Below, one piece after another: positions 1 to 10,299 of a stretch of DNA of 64,000 nt. The position numbers were made by a program, and so were the translations under genes. The stretch lies in contig AM422018.1 of NCBI GenBank assembly GCA_000069925.1, forward strand, positions 682,001 to 746,000. The letters are read 5' to 3'. The notes under the pieces are model-generated. The model saw only the letters and a list, made by a program, of their open reading frames with translations, was not told where the DNA came from and searched no databases. Within the stretch, counting starts at the first letter, position 1. The number at the start of each line of letters is the position of its first letter. This stretch comes from Candidatus Phytoplasma australiense (lineage in GTDB: Bacteria; Bacillota_I; Bacilli_A; Acholeplasmatales; Acholeplasmataceae).

Positions 1-76
1 GGTGGGCCTAAATGGACTTGAACCACCGACCTCACGCTTATCAGGCGTGTGCTCTAACCAACTGAGCTATAGGCCC
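1..76 (-). tRNA. tRNA-Ile (GAT), 16S-23S spacer
   Basis: The minus strand folds as a complete cloverleaf with anticodon GAT and a T-arm containing GGTTCAAGTCC. It lies 67 bases downstream of the 16S 3' end, in the 16S-23S spacer, which is the phytoplasma arrangement. The CCA end is encoded, but its last A falls just outside the window. The 23S gene should follow beyond base 1. Confidence 0.96.
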
Positions 77-112
77 TTAATCTTAAAAAACGAAAAACTT
101 TTTTAAGTCTCT

Positions 113-129
113 CAAAACTGAAGATGATA
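113..129 (-). other. 16S processing stem, 3' arm
   Basis: Sixteen bases here are perfectly complementary in the transcript to 1749-1764, on the other side of the 16S gene. The two arms would close a stem around the 16S precursor, as RNase III processing stems do. The pairing is read from the sequence; the function is inferred. Confidence 0.7.
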
Positions 130-143
130 ACTTTTTTCCTTAG

Positions 144-1672
<1,529 letters not shown>

Positions 1673-1748
1673 TTTTTGACTTTTTAAACAGACTAGTTAA
1701 ACTAATTTGTTTAAAAAAATTAATGAATTTAAAAAAATAATTTTTCAG

Positions 1749-1764
1749 TATCATCTTCAGTTTT
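1749..1764 (-). other. 16S processing stem, 5' arm
   Basis: This is the 5' leader arm, complementary to 113-129 beyond the 16S 3' end. It lies between tRNA-Tyr and the 16S gene, so tRNA-Tyr, 16S and tRNA-Ile are probably cut from one precursor. Confidence 0.7.
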
Positions 1765-1785
1765 CAAAGATTAAAATAGTTTTAA

Positions 1786-1869
1786 TGGTGAAGGGAGGTG
1801 GATTCGAACCACCGTACCTTACGGAACAGTTTTACAGACTGCTGCGTTTAGCCACTTCGCTATCCCTCC
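1786..1869 (-). tRNA. tRNA-Tyr (GTA)
   Basis: This is a class II tRNA with a long variable arm, anticodon GTA, GGTTCGAATCC in the T-arm and an encoded CCA. It sits about 115 bases upstream of the 16S gene on the same strand and may share its transcript. Confidence 0.97.
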
Positions 1870-1901
1870 AAAATTAAAAATACAATTTAATTTACCTAAA
1901 A

Positions 1902-1911
1902 TATTATAGCA
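1902..1911 (-). promoter_or_regulatory. extended -10 promoter for tRNA-Tyr/16S
   Basis: The minus strand reads TGCTATAAT, an extended -10 box, about 35 bases upstream of tRNA-Tyr. No good -35 hexamer is visible, which fits the TG-extended type. It is the best promoter candidate for the tRNA-Tyr-16S transcript. Confidence 0.55.
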
Positions 1912-1939
1912 CAATTAAAAAGAAAAAAACACTTTTTTT

Positions 1940-1993
1940 TAAAAAAAATAAAAAAAATATAATAGACAATAAAAAAAAGATTTATTGTCTATT
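1940..1993 (-). terminator. terminator after yidC
   Basis: A 13-bp perfect hairpin (arms 1961-1973 and 1981-1993) begins two bases beyond the yidC stop. On the minus strand it is followed by a T-rich tract. Confidence 0.85.
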
Positions 1994-1995
1994 CA

Positions 1996-3411
1996 TTAAA
2001 GGGATTTATTTTTCAATAAGAAATATTTTTTTTCCATGTTTTTTCTTGTAATTAAGGTTTGAAAAATAGTATAAGTATTACCAACAATCCAATATAAAGA
2101 CAAGATAGGGTTAGAACAAGAAAACAAAACCATCATCAAAATCATAAACCAACTCATAATTTTCATTGTTTTTTCGGATTGTTTCGCTTTTTCTTTTTGT
2201 TCTAAAGTTAAATGATGAGTAGGTTTTTTTAAATAATCGGGTTTTTTAAAACTAACTTTATTTAAAAAAAACATAGTCAATCCAACTAAAAAAGATAATA
2301 AAGAAACAACAAACCAATGATTGGGTTGATTGAATTTAATAAAACCTAAAAAAGGTTTTTCAATTAATTTATCAGTTTCAAAAATACCTCCAGGAACAAT
2401 AAAACGTCCAAGAGTTTGATTAATAGAAATAAATAAAGGAAGTTGTAAAAAAGAAACTAAAAAACCCCAAAAACTAAAATTATTTTTACGATAAACTTTC
2501 AAAATTTCTAACTGCATTTTCTGAGCAGAAGCGGGGTCTGATTGCAAAGCGTATTTTTGTTTTACTTTTTCAATTTCAGGTTGGATTAAATTCATATTCA
2601 TAGTAAAAGTAGTGGTTTTGGTATAAATAGGCCAAGTAAGAGTTCGAAATAAAATTGTAGTTAAAATAATTCCTAAGCCTAAAGAAGCGAAAGGATAGGA
2701 AAAGAAATATAAAAAAGAGCCAACGGAAACAATTAAAACATTCCACAAATATCCAAAAGCACTCCATTCAAGGTATTGAGGAAATTGAATGGGTAAAAAA
2801 ACATTAGTAACGAAAAAAATGATTTCTTCGTTTTTTCCCTCTTGTAATGTGAATTTTGATTTTAATTCTAACGGCTTATCAGAAGAAATTTGTTTTAGTT
2901 TTGCTTCGGATCCTTTAGTGTCTTCCAAATTGTGAAATATATTTGTTAAAGTGTGATTGGTTCCCTCTTTAAAATCCAAAAGATCTCTTAATTTTTCGAA
3001 TTTTTTATCTTTTATATATCGAATGTTAGTGCCAGCAGGAACAGTTAATAATTTTTTGATAATTTCAACTTTGTCTTTGGATTCTGGATTACCTTTAAAA
3101 GCAAAAGGTAATTGTTTGGGATCTTTATTTTCTGGTTCTGAAACATTAATGTTAAACTTTTTTCTGCCGATGAAAAAACGCTTTTCTTTTTCTTGGGAAT
3201 CCTTCCACTTATCATAATTGGTTTTTGTATCTATTTTGATGTCTTGATGTTTATCATTAAGAGTATAAACAAAAAACTCGTCATTCTCAATTTTTACTTT
3301 TTGCAAAATGTTGATCTTCATTTTTACAGAAGGCCAAAAAAACAATAAAAATAAAGTTAAAGAAAGAAAAAGGGGAAAAAATAAATTTTTTTTAAAAGAA
3401 ATATTTTTCAT
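1996..3411 (-). CDS. yidC: membrane protein insertase YidC
   Basis: YidC/Oxa1 insertase, 471 aa, which inserts proteins into the single cell membrane alone or with the Sec translocon. One N-terminal membrane segment (about 9-28) is followed by an extracytoplasmic domain (30-220) and the conserved core from about 222 on. The core has the motif ILFRTLTWPI, whose Arg256 is the charged residue expected in the hydrophilic groove, and further membrane segments near 312-334, 365-383 and 419-452. The tail is basic. It is the last gene of the rpmH-rnpA-yidC cluster and lies 26 bases after rnpA. With secG at 21.4 kb it belongs to the export machinery that secreted effectors depend on. Confidence 0.95.
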   Translation of the reverse strand: MKNISFKKNLFFPLFLSLTLFLLFFWPSVKMKINILQKVKIENDEFFVYTLNDKHQDIKIDTKTNYDKWKDSQEKEKRFFIGRKKFNINVSEPENKDPKQLPFAFKGNPESKDKVEIIKKLLTVPAGTNIRYIKDKKFEKLRDLLDFKEGTNHTLTNIFHNLEDTKGSEAKLKQISSDKPLELKSKFTLQEGKNEEIIFFVTNVFLPIQFPQYLEWSAFGYLWNVLIVSVGSFLYFFSYPFASLGLGIILTTILFRTLTWPIYTKTTTFTMNMNLIQPEIEKVKQKYALQSDPASAQKMQLEILKVYRKNNFSFWGFLVSFLQLPLFISINQTLGRFIVPGGIFETDKLIEKPFLGFIKFNQPNHWFVVSLLSFLVGLTMFFLNKVSFKKPDYLKKPTHHLTLEQKEKAKQSEKTMKIMSWFMILMMVLFSCSNPILSLYWIVGNTYTIFQTLITRKNMEKKYFLLKNKSL

Positions 3412-3437
3412 ACTTATTTTTAGTCAATCCTTTTATT

Positions 3438-3785
3438 TTAGTTATTTGAAAGTAATAAATTAATTTTGGAAGCAAATTTAGCAAATGTAGTTTTTAATTG
3501 TTGAAAAGTTAAATTTTTCGCTGGCGGTTTGATGACAATGACAAAAAAAAATGCAGGGTTAAGGTTGGAAGAGTAATTTCTAATAATTGCTCTTAAACGT
3601 CTTTTGATTAAGTTTCTTTCGTGAGCTTTACCGTACTTTTTACCAACACTTAAAGCAAATTTAAAATAAGTATTAACATTTTGTTTTGAATAATAAATTA
3701 TAAAAGAAGAATTGCCACATCTTTTTTTTGAACGGAAAACAGCTGTAATTTCGCTTTCTTTTTTAAGAATATATTTTCTTTTCAT
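3438..3785 (-). CDS. rnpA: ribonuclease P protein component
   Basis: RnpA, 115 aa, is the protein subunit of RNase P and helps the catalytic RNA trim 5' leaders of pre-tRNAs. The family signature is visible as ERNLIKRRLRAIIRNY around residues 55-71, and length is normal. The order rpmH-rnpA-yidC is the ancestral bacterial cluster. Its RNA partner rnpB is encoded on the same strand at about 11.5-11.9 kb. An AGGAAC sequence about ten bases upstream of the ATG is a plausible ribosome binding site. Confidence 0.95.
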   Translation of the reverse strand: MKRKYILKKESEITAVFRSKKRCGNSSFIIYYSKQNVNTYFKFALSVGKKYGKAHERNLIKRRLRAIIRNYSSNLNPAFFFVIVIKPPAKNLTFQQLKTTFAKFASKINLLLSNN

Positions 3786-3932
3786 TTTCTTAATGTTCCT
3801 AAAATAGCAATTTGTAAACTAAAAAAAATAGTTTATTCCGAAAATCCAAGAAATAATAATTAAGTTTTTAAGTTTAAATTATGTTTAAGTTATTGTAAAA
3901 TAAAGAAAAAAGGAAGATAAATAGCTTTGTAA

Positions 3933-4067
3933 TTAAAGAGCTAATTGGGCTCTTCCTTTAGCTCTTCTGCGAGCAAGAACTTTGCAACCTCCAACAGTTG
4001 CCATTCTAGCTCTAAAGCCATGGGTTCTTTTTCTTTTAATTTTGCTAGGTTGATACGTTCTTTTCAT
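3933..4067 (-). CDS. rpmH: 50S ribosomal protein L34
   Basis: A 44-aa protein starting [18 protein letters not shown] and ending [13 protein letters not shown], the full standard length of L34. It is highly basic and belongs to the large ribosomal subunit. It opens the rpmH-rnpA-yidC cluster, about 150 bases before rnpA. In many bacteria dnaA is next to rpmH; here proS takes that place, so this is not an obvious origin region. Confidence 0.97.
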   Translation of the reverse strand: MKRTYQPSKIKRKRTHGFRARMATVGGCKVLARRRAKGRAQLAL

Positions 4068-4171
4068 AAAAAATCTCTTTCTATTTATTTAATGCAGTTT
4101 TTTTTAGAATAGTTAAAGCTTAAAAAAAATAAGATAAAATGTTTAAAAAATAAAAACAAGATAAAAAAATT

Positions 4172-5596
4172 TTAATAAGATTTAGCAAATAAAACTGTTT
4201 GAATAGCTTTTTTGTCGGTAACAGGACAATTAGGAGTGATTAAAGGAGTCTCTAAAATAACTCTTGCGGTTGCTCCGGTTTCTGTTTTGATTTTTATTTC
4301 AGCATCCATACCTGAAATACTCATCGCCACATAACCTTTTTTTTGCAGATGATCTTTAAATTCTTGATAAGTGCTTGCTTGTCTTCGGTTGGCCTCTAAA
4401 TGTTTTTGGGCTTTTTGATACATTTTATCATGAATAGTTTTTAATAATTTAGGGATTTCTGCTTTGAAAGTGTTTTTGGAAAAATTATTCTTAGAATTAT
4501 TATACCTTTGGAAAATAGTTACTTCTCCTTGGGCTAAATCACGCGCGCCAATTTCAATCCTCAAAGGGACTCCTTTAAGTTCGTATTGACTAAATTTCCA
4601 ACCAGGGGTTTTATTTTGTAAATCCAAATGAACACGATAAGTTGTTTTTAAGTCATCAAAGATTTTTTTAGCTTCTGCTTGAACCAATTCATTTTTAGGT
4701 TGTAAAGGGATAATAACAATTTGAATGGGAGCGATATAAGGAGGCAAAATTAAGCCTTCATCATCACTGTGAACCATAATTAAAGCTCCAATTAGTCGTG
4801 TTGAAACACCCCAAGAAGTTTGATGAACATATTTATTTTGATGATCTTGATCTTGAAATTGAATTTGAAATGATTGAGCGAAATTAGTGCCTAAATAATG
4901 AGAGGTTCCTGCTTGTAAAGCTTGACCATCTTGCATTAAAGCTTCAATAGAATAAGTAATTAAAGCACCGGCAAATTTTTCCTTTTCAGTTTTGCGACCA
5001 CAAACAAAAGGAAGGGCTAAAAGTTCCTTGCCTAATTTTTCGTAAAGTTGAATCGCAAACAAAGTTTGATCAAGTGCTTCTTTTTCAGTAGCATGAACAG
5101 TATGACCTTCTTGCCATAAAAATTCTTTGCCACGTAAAAAAGGTTTGGTTGCTTTTTCCCAACGAACAACGTTGCAAAATTGATTATATAACTTAGGCAA
5201 ATCACGGTAAGAACTAATAATTTTGGCGTAATATTGCGAAAATAAAACTTCTGAAGTCGGACGGATAACAAGTTTTTCAAATAATTCTTTTTGACCAGTA
5301 GAAGTAATCATAGCCGCTTCGGGTGAAAAACCTTGAATATGGTCTTTTTCTTTTTGAAAAAGCTTTTCAGAAAACACTAAAGGAAAATACACATTTTGGT
5401 GTCCTGTTTTTTGGAATTCATAATTAAGATATTTTTGAATATTTTCCCACAAGGCATAACCATAAGGCAAATAAATAATAAATCCTTTAACATCTGAATA
5501 CGCTATTAATTCAGCCTTTAAGCAAATATCTGTATACCATTGACCAAAATCAGATAAGTGTGAAGTGACTTTTTCTACTCGTTTAATTGATTTCAT
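4172..5596 (-). CDS. proS: prolyl-tRNA synthetase (archaeal/eukaryotic-like type)
   Basis: Class II aminoacyl-tRNA synthetase, 474 aa, which charges tRNA-Pro. The length and features such as LPYGYALWENIQKYL (about 44-58), RPTSEVLFSQYYAKI (about 112-126) and LKGVPLRIEIGARD fit the short form that lacks the large editing insertion of the E. coli enzyme. This type is common in Mollicutes. The protein ends with the aromatic residue expected of this type (KSY). It lies upstream of rpmH on the same strand, after tRNA-Ser. Confidence 0.95.
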   Translation of the reverse strand: MKSIKRVEKVTSHLSDFGQWYTDICLKAELIAYSDVKGFIIYLPYGYALWENIQKYLNYEFQKTGHQNVYFPLVFSEKLFQKEKDHIQGFSPEAAMITSTGQKELFEKLVIRPTSEVLFSQYYAKIISSYRDLPKLYNQFCNVVRWEKATKPFLRGKEFLWQEGHTVHATEKEALDQTLFAIQLYEKLGKELLALPFVCGRKTEKEKFAGALITYSIEALMQDGQALQAGTSHYLGTNFAQSFQIQFQDQDHQNKYVHQTSWGVSTRLIGALIMVHSDDEGLILPPYIAPIQIVIIPLQPKNELVQAEAKKIFDDLKTTYRVHLDLQNKTPGWKFSQYELKGVPLRIEIGARDLAQGEVTIFQRYNNSKNNFSKNTFKAEIPKLLKTIHDKMYQKAQKHLEANRRQASTYQEFKDHLQKKGYVAMSISGMDAEIKIKTETGATARVILETPLITPNCPVTDKKAIQTVLFAKSY

Positions 5597-5792
5597 TTTT
5601 CTATAACCTTTATATAGTTATTTTGAAGGAAAAAATTATTCCTTGGTGTTATTATCGCTTTTTAAAAGCATGTATCCGATGTGAAATAAAAAAAATAAAT
5701 AATTAAAAAATTAAATCGCTTAAATAATTTTATTGAAATATTTATTTTTTTAAAAACAAAAAAATTTCAAAAAGTTTTAAAAATAAAATTAA

Positions 5793-5885
5793 TGGCGGAG
5801 CAGAAGGGATTCGAACCCTTGCACCGATTTCTCGGACTACGTCCTTAGCAGGGACGCCTCTTATAGCCACTTGAGTACTACTCCT
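5793..5885 (-). tRNA. tRNA-Ser (GCT)
   Basis: Class II tRNA of about 93 bases with a long variable arm, anticodon GCT, T-arm GGTTCGAATCC and encoded CCA. It reads AGY serine codons. Confidence 0.97.
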
Positions 5886-6012
5886 CAATTAGATTAGATA
5901 AAAATTGAAAAAATAAAAATCACAAATAACTAATATAAGAAAGGTATAAAAAATAATTAAATAAAAAAATATACCTCAAATAAAAATAGAATATACAGAA
6001 AATAAAAATAAA

Positions 6013-6086
<74 letters not shown>

Positions 6087-6096
6087 ACAAAAAAAA

Positions 6097-7359
6097 TTAA
6101 CAAAAAGATTTCATTAAAGCTTCAATTTCTGTAATTTCTTTAGGGATTTTTTGAGATAAATTAATTGCACCATTTTTAGTCACTAAAATATCGTCTTCGA
6201 TTCTAATGCCGAGATTAAATTTTTGGAAATAAAGACCTGGTTCCACAGTGATAACACTGTTTTCTCCAATAATATCAGAATAATTACAAACGTCATGAAC
6301 GTCTAGTCCTAAATGATGACATAAACCATGATAACAATAATTATCAATACGGTCGTTTTCTTGCCAAAGAGATAACTCTTTCAAGCCTTCTGCTAAAATA
6401 TTTTTACCATAGTGATTTAATTGTGCTAAGGTGTGATGCGGTCTTACAAAAGAGATAATTGCTTTATTGGCTTTTAAAACTAAATTATAAATTTGCTTTT
6501 GAAAAGGAGTAAAAACGCCACCAATAGGATAACAACGAGTAATATCAGAAGAGTAATGATTATAATTAACTCCCGCATCAAATAACAAAACTTCATTATG
6601 ATTTAATTGCGCAGAATTGCGAATATAATGTAAAACCAAAGCATTTTTGCCTGAGGCAGCAATAGTATCAAAAGCTTCTTTGGTTTGGTTTTTTTCTAAA
6701 AAATAACGGAAAAAAGAAGCTACATCATTTTCATTATTTAAAGGTTTAATTTGAGTCATTAGTTGAGTTAAGGATTGAGCGTTGATTTCTAAAGCTTTTT
6801 TAATTTGGGTTTGTTCATAAAGATTTTTAGATTGACGCAAAGCCAATAAAAAAGGAGAGCTGTTTTTAATTTTTAAAAAAGGATACAAAGACAAAAGTTT
6901 TTGACAAAACATTAAAGCTTGATTATTTTCTTGTGTTAAATTACGGGAGCTACTTGATAAATCAAAATAAAAAGCATCAATCGAAGCAGTGGAAAAACTT
7001 CTTAAAGGGTTGATGGTTTCTAATAAAAAAGAATTAAAAAGGGTATTTTTTTGAATCTTTTCTTCTTTAAGGCAAGATATTTTAGAAGCTTCAGAAAAAC
7101 TTAAAAGATCGCCATCCCATAAAGCTTTTTGCGGGTCGCGTTCATCTAAAAATAAAAACACTTGAGAACCGGAAGCAGTTTTTTTAATGAATAAAATTGA
7201 ATTAGGTTGATTAATTCCTGTTAAATAATAAAAATTATGATCGACTTCAAAAGGGAAAAATTGATCACCACTTTTCACAATCTTTTTACCAGAAAAAAAT
7301 ACAGCAGCTGTGTTTTGTTCCATTTTTTGAATCAAGTTGTCTCTATTTTGTAAAAACAT
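6097..7359 (-). CDS. pepP: Xaa-Pro aminopeptidase (M24 family)
   Basis: Cytosolic metallopeptidase, 420 aa, which removes N-terminal residues that precede proline; useful for a parasite living on host peptides. An aminopeptidase P N-terminal domain (about 5-130; DHNFYYLTGINQPN at 40-53) is followed by the pita-bread domain. The five metal ligands can be read: Asp261, Asp272, His349, Glu373 and Glu388, within the contexts LLFDAGVN, SSDITR, HHLGLDVHD, TVEPGLY and GIRIEDD. AAGGGAG upstream supports the start. The alternative, the dipeptidase PepQ, is less likely because of the N-terminal domain. Confidence 0.9.
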   Translation of the reverse strand: MFLQNRDNLIQKMEQNTAAVFFSGKKIVKSGDQFFPFEVDHNFYYLTGINQPNSILFIKKTASGSQVFLFLDERDPQKALWDGDLLSFSEASKISCLKEEKIQKNTLFNSFLLETINPLRSFSTASIDAFYFDLSSSSRNLTQENNQALMFCQKLLSLYPFLKIKNSSPFLLALRQSKNLYEQTQIKKALEINAQSLTQLMTQIKPLNNENDVASFFRYFLEKNQTKEAFDTIAASGKNALVLHYIRNSAQLNHNEVLLFDAGVNYNHYSSDITRCYPIGGVFTPFQKQIYNLVLKANKAIISFVRPHHTLAQLNHYGKNILAEGLKELSLWQENDRIDNYCYHGLCHHLGLDVHDVCNYSDIIGENSVITVEPGLYFQKFNLGIRIEDDILVTKNGAINLSQKIPKEITEIEALMKSFC

Positions 7360-7420
7360 AAAAGCTTATCTCCCTTAAAAAATGATAAAATTAATCATAT
7401 TAAATCTCAAAAAGAAAAAA

Positions 7421-7570
7421 TTATTTTTTTTCGCGATGCAAAACGTTCGTTCTAGAAAAAGGACAATATTTTTTTAACTCTAAACGACTAGTAGTTTTTT
7501 TCTTATTTTTATCAGTATGATAATTTTCTCTTTTGCAATCAGTGCAAACTAGTTTTAATAAATCACGCAT
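7421..7570 (-). CDS. rpmG: 50S ribosomal protein L33
   Basis: A 49-aa protein starting [16 protein letters not shown] and ending with [10 protein letters not shown]. The central segment ([11 protein letters not shown]) is typical of L33. AAGGAGG lies four to ten bases before the ATG. The first zinc pair (CTDC) is present, but the second is reduced to a single Cys (CPFS), so it probably no longer binds zinc in the normal way. Confidence 0.95.
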   Translation of the reverse strand: MRDLLKLVCTDCKRENYHTDKNKKKTTSRLELKKYCPFSRTNVLHREKK

Positions 7571-7615
7571 TTTTTCCTCCTTAATAAATTTTATATTAAA
7601 AATGCAAAATAAAAG

Positions 7616-8515
7616 TTATAATTTCTTTTTTTTACGGAAAACCATTTTCTTCTTTGACCATAAAAGAAAATACATCATTAAAGAAATGAAACAAAAAAGA
7701 ATGAAAAATAATTTAAAAACAGGGGCATAACCTTTAAAAACAAAACGATGACTTTTTTTAGGTAATTCTTTTGTAGGATCATCACGGAAAGGGGAGAAAA
7801 AAACATAAGGAAATAGTCTAAAAGGATCTCTTTTTACATCATCTTTATTGGTGATAATCGGTTGGTCTAGTTTAAATTCGCTATAATAAGGTATCATTTT
7901 TAAATAAGCGATTGAACTGAGTATAACCATATAAAACAAAGCATGAAGATAACCCACCCATATTTTTTTATAAGGAATTGCAAAAGCATTAACAAAAAAA
8001 TAAAAATACAAATAAGTTAAAGGGATGATGGTATGTTGTAAATGTGAAATAATATATTTAAGTTCCCAATCAAATTTTGTAAAATGTTTAAATTTATCAA
8101 TAATAATATGATAAATAAAACCTGTCATCAAAATACTAATCAAACACATAAAAATAAGATACTGATACCACTTTTTCTGGCGAACTTTTGTAAAAAACAA
8201 AGCATAAATAATTAAAACAAATAAATTACTTTGATAAGTAAAATAAAAATACATTTTTATGAAAGTATTGTGACCAGGAAAATAACCACTTATATTATAA
8301 TCTAAAATTCCACCCTTAACGAAATGAGGATAATCAGAGGGTGCATTATGACTATTATCAAAATAATGTTTACCTTTATCTGATGATTTATTAAAATCAC
8401 GAAAGAAACAAAGAATCATTAAAGAAATGCAAAGGAATAGAAAAAGGAAAACAATATCAGGGTTTTTAAAATAATTACGAAAAGCTATTTTTTTTATTTT
8501 ATTTTTAATAAACAT
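7616..8515 (-). CDS. multi-pass membrane protein, unknown function
   Basis: 299 aa with six or seven predicted membrane segments: about 23-38, 89-108, 118-137, 160-178, 190-207 and 270-285. A loop of about 25 residues after the first segment (DFNKSSDKG onward) is probably exposed. The tail is very basic (KKKMVFRKKKKL). The segment LQHTIIPLTYLYFYF recalls the Pr6Pr/FAR-17a-like membrane family, but this is a weak impression. AGAGGAAACG precedes the ATG. It is co-oriented between the 75-aa gene and rpmG. Confidence 0.7.
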   Translation of the reverse strand: MFIKNKIKKIAFRNYFKNPDIVFLFLFLCISLMILCFFRDFNKSSDKGKHYFDNSHNAPSDYPHFVKGGILDYNISGYFPGHNTFIKMYFYFTYQSNLFVLIIYALFFTKVRQKKWYQYLIFMCLISILMTGFIYHIIIDKFKHFTKFDWELKYIISHLQHTIIPLTYLYFYFFVNAFAIPYKKIWVGYLHALFYMVILSSIAYLKMIPYYSEFKLDQPIITNKDDVKRDPFRLFPYVFFSPFRDDPTKELPKKSHRFVFKGYAPVFKLFFILFCFISLMMYFLLWSKKKMVFRKKKKL

Positions 8516-8550
8516 ATCGTTTCCTCTTTGTAATCACAAAAACTAAAAAA

Positions 8551-8778
8551 TTAACTATTAAAAACTAAAGGTTTGCGGTGTTGTTTCGATATTATCGGTT
8601 TCACAATATTTTGTTCTAAAGCTTGAGGAAAAGGATATTTTTCTTCTCTCATTCTTTTAAATAATAAATAAATAAATCCTCTTTCAAAGTCAATGCGGGT
8701 AATAACTGCTATTTCTTTTTCGTTTTCAACTCTCGCTCTTTCCCCGATTAAATAAGTTTTTGGAAAAGTTTTTGCCAC
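8551..8778 (-). CDS. small conserved-looking protein, unknown function
   Basis: 75 aa, soluble and rich in charged residues (ERARVENEKEIAVITRIDFE). The alternating hydrophobic pattern at 10-40 suggests a small beta-barrel, but no family is recognised. The start is GTG at 8778, chosen because AAGGTAGG lies just upstream. It is 35 bases before the 299-aa membrane protein gene and downstream of the HU terminator. It sits in a block of housekeeping genes, so it is probably real. Confidence 0.6.
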   Translation of the reverse strand: MAKTFPKTYLIGERARVENEKEIAVITRIDFERGFIYLLFKRMREEKYPFPQALEQNIVKPIISKQHRKPLVFNS

Positions 8779-8845
8779 AGATAACCTACCTTCTTAAAAA
8801 ATGAAAATTTACTTATAAAACGTTCAAAAAAAAATAAAATAATAA

Positions 8846-8880
8846 AAAAAACAAACTTTTTTTAGTTTGTTTTTTTTAAC
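8846..8880 (-). terminator. terminator after HU gene
   Basis: Arms AACAAACT and AGTTTGTT around a T-rich loop are followed on the minus strand by a run of T. It ends the HU transcript 35 bases after its stop and could work in both directions. Confidence 0.8.
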
Positions 8881-8914
8881 AAAAAAGATATTCAAAAACT
8901 AATAACTGGTTTTT

Positions 8915-9199
8915 TTAGGAAACAAAAACATCTTTGAAATTTTTACTAAATTTAAAAACAGGAACTTTTTTAGCTGGAATATCAATAGTTTCGCCAGTTC
9001 TTGGGTTTTTTCCTTGGCGAGTAGTTCTTTGTTTAGCTCCGAAAGTGCCAAAACCAGTTAAAGTAAGTTTTTCATTTTCTTCAAATGATTGAACGCTTTC
9101 ATAAATTGCTGCAACAAAGCTATCTAAAATTTTGGCAGCTTCTTTTTGGCTAACATTATGTTTTTCTGCTAATATTTTCAAAAAGTCTAATGTATTCAT
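8915..9199 (-). CDS. hup: HU-type DNA-binding protein
   Basis: 94 aa, the normal HU length. It is a nucleoid protein that bends and compacts DNA. The N-terminal helices (MNTLDFLKILAEKHNVS) and the DNA-binding arm GKNPRTGETIDIPAKK (about 64-79) are clear, as is LTGFGTFG (about 47-54). AAAGGAAAG precedes the ATG. IHF is excluded mainly by context and arm sequence, but the two cannot be separated with certainty. Confidence 0.93.
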   Translation of the reverse strand: MNTLDFLKILAEKHNVSQKEAAKILDSFVAAIYESVQSFEENEKLTLTGFGTFGAKQRTTRQGKNPRTGETIDIPAKKVPVFKFSKNFKDVFVS

Positions 9200-9295
9200 T
9201 TTTTCTTTCCTTTCTTTTAAATTACGTAATTATTATAACATCAAAAAAAAAAATTGCAAGCAAAAACAAAAAATTATTGCATTTTTTTCTTTTTT

Positions 9296-10285
9296 TTAAC
9301 AATCGGACTTAAAAGGTCTCTGCATTAATTCATCAAAAACTAATTCAAAAGGCCTACATTCATAAATCAATTGATAAGCGGCTTTAATAAGCGGCAAATC
9401 AAGTTGATGTTTTGATTGCAATTGATAAAAAGCAACAAGACTTTGAAATCCTTCAATCACTTGATCTGATTCAGACATGATTTGTTCATAAGTTTTTCCA
9501 GCGCCAATTTTTTGACCGGCTGAAAAGTTTCTGGAATGTGTACTAAAGGCAGTCACGATTAAATCACCTAAACCAGGCAATCCCAAAACTGTTTTAAAAC
9601 TACCATGATAAAAAGTTACTAAACGAGACATTTCAACGATTCCACGACTTATTAAGGCAGCTTGAGAATTGATTCCAAACCCTTTAGCAACTAAAATACC
9701 ATTAATTAAAGCCAAAACATTTTTTAAAGCACTACAAACTTCATTACCAACCAAATCAGAAGAGGTATAGATTTTTAAATAGATGGGGTTAGAAAAAATT
9801 TTTTGAATTTCGGTGGCAAAAGATAAATCAGAAGAGGCAGCAGTTAAAAGGGTTACTTTTCTTAATATAACTTCTTCAGCGTGAGAAGGACCCATCAAAG
9901 AAGCGTAATTTTGCAAAAGAGAAGGAGGGATAATTTGATTCACAATTTGAGAAACGCGGAAAAAAGTTGACGGTTCAATTCCTTTAGAAACGTTAACAAA
10001 AGATTTAGGAGTTTTAGATAATAAAGCAATCTGTTGCAAAACTTGTCGCATAGCTTTTGTAGGGACCGCCAAAACTAATAAATCAGAATAAAGCAAGGAT
10101 ATTTCTAAATCAGAAGTTGATTGAATATTTTTTAAAGGAAGGTCAAAAATAGAATGCATGCCTTGATTAATGCGATTAATATAATTTTTGTTAAGATCAT
10201 AAACTAAAACTTGATGGTTGTTATCGGTCAAAACTTGAGCCAAAGTTGCTCCCCAAGCTCCACCGCCAATTATTGTAATATGCAT
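9296..10285 (-). CDS. gpsA: glycerol-3-phosphate dehydrogenase [NAD(P)+]
   Basis: About 329 aa. It interconverts dihydroxyacetone phosphate and sn-glycerol 3-phosphate, supplying the backbone for phospholipids. The Rossmann motif GGGAWGATLAQ lies at the N-terminus. The segment ALKNVLALINGI contains the catalytic Lys, and LPGLGDLIVT and SRNFSAG are family blocks. An in-frame TTG lies three codons earlier at 10294, but it is only three bases after GGAAAG. The ATG at 10285 is the better start. Confidence 0.94.
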   Translation of the reverse strand: MHITIIGGGAWGATLAQVLTDNNHQVLVYDLNKNYINRINQGMHSIFDLPLKNIQSTSDLEISLLYSDLLVLAVPTKAMRQVLQQIALLSKTPKSFVNVSKGIEPSTFFRVSQIVNQIIPPSLLQNYASLMGPSHAEEVILRKVTLLTAASSDLSFATEIQKIFSNPIYLKIYTSSDLVGNEVCSALKNVLALINGILVAKGFGINSQAALISRGIVEMSRLVTFYHGSFKTVLGLPGLGDLIVTAFSTHSRNFSAGQKIGAGKTYEQIMSESDQVIEGFQSLVAFYQLQSKHQLDLPLIKAAYQLIYECRPFELVFDELMQRPFKSDC

Positions 10286-10299
10286 AATGTTCAAATTCT

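Noticed and set aside
3933-4170. Origin of replication next to rpmH
   Set aside because: No DnaA-box cluster was recognised and dnaA is absent.
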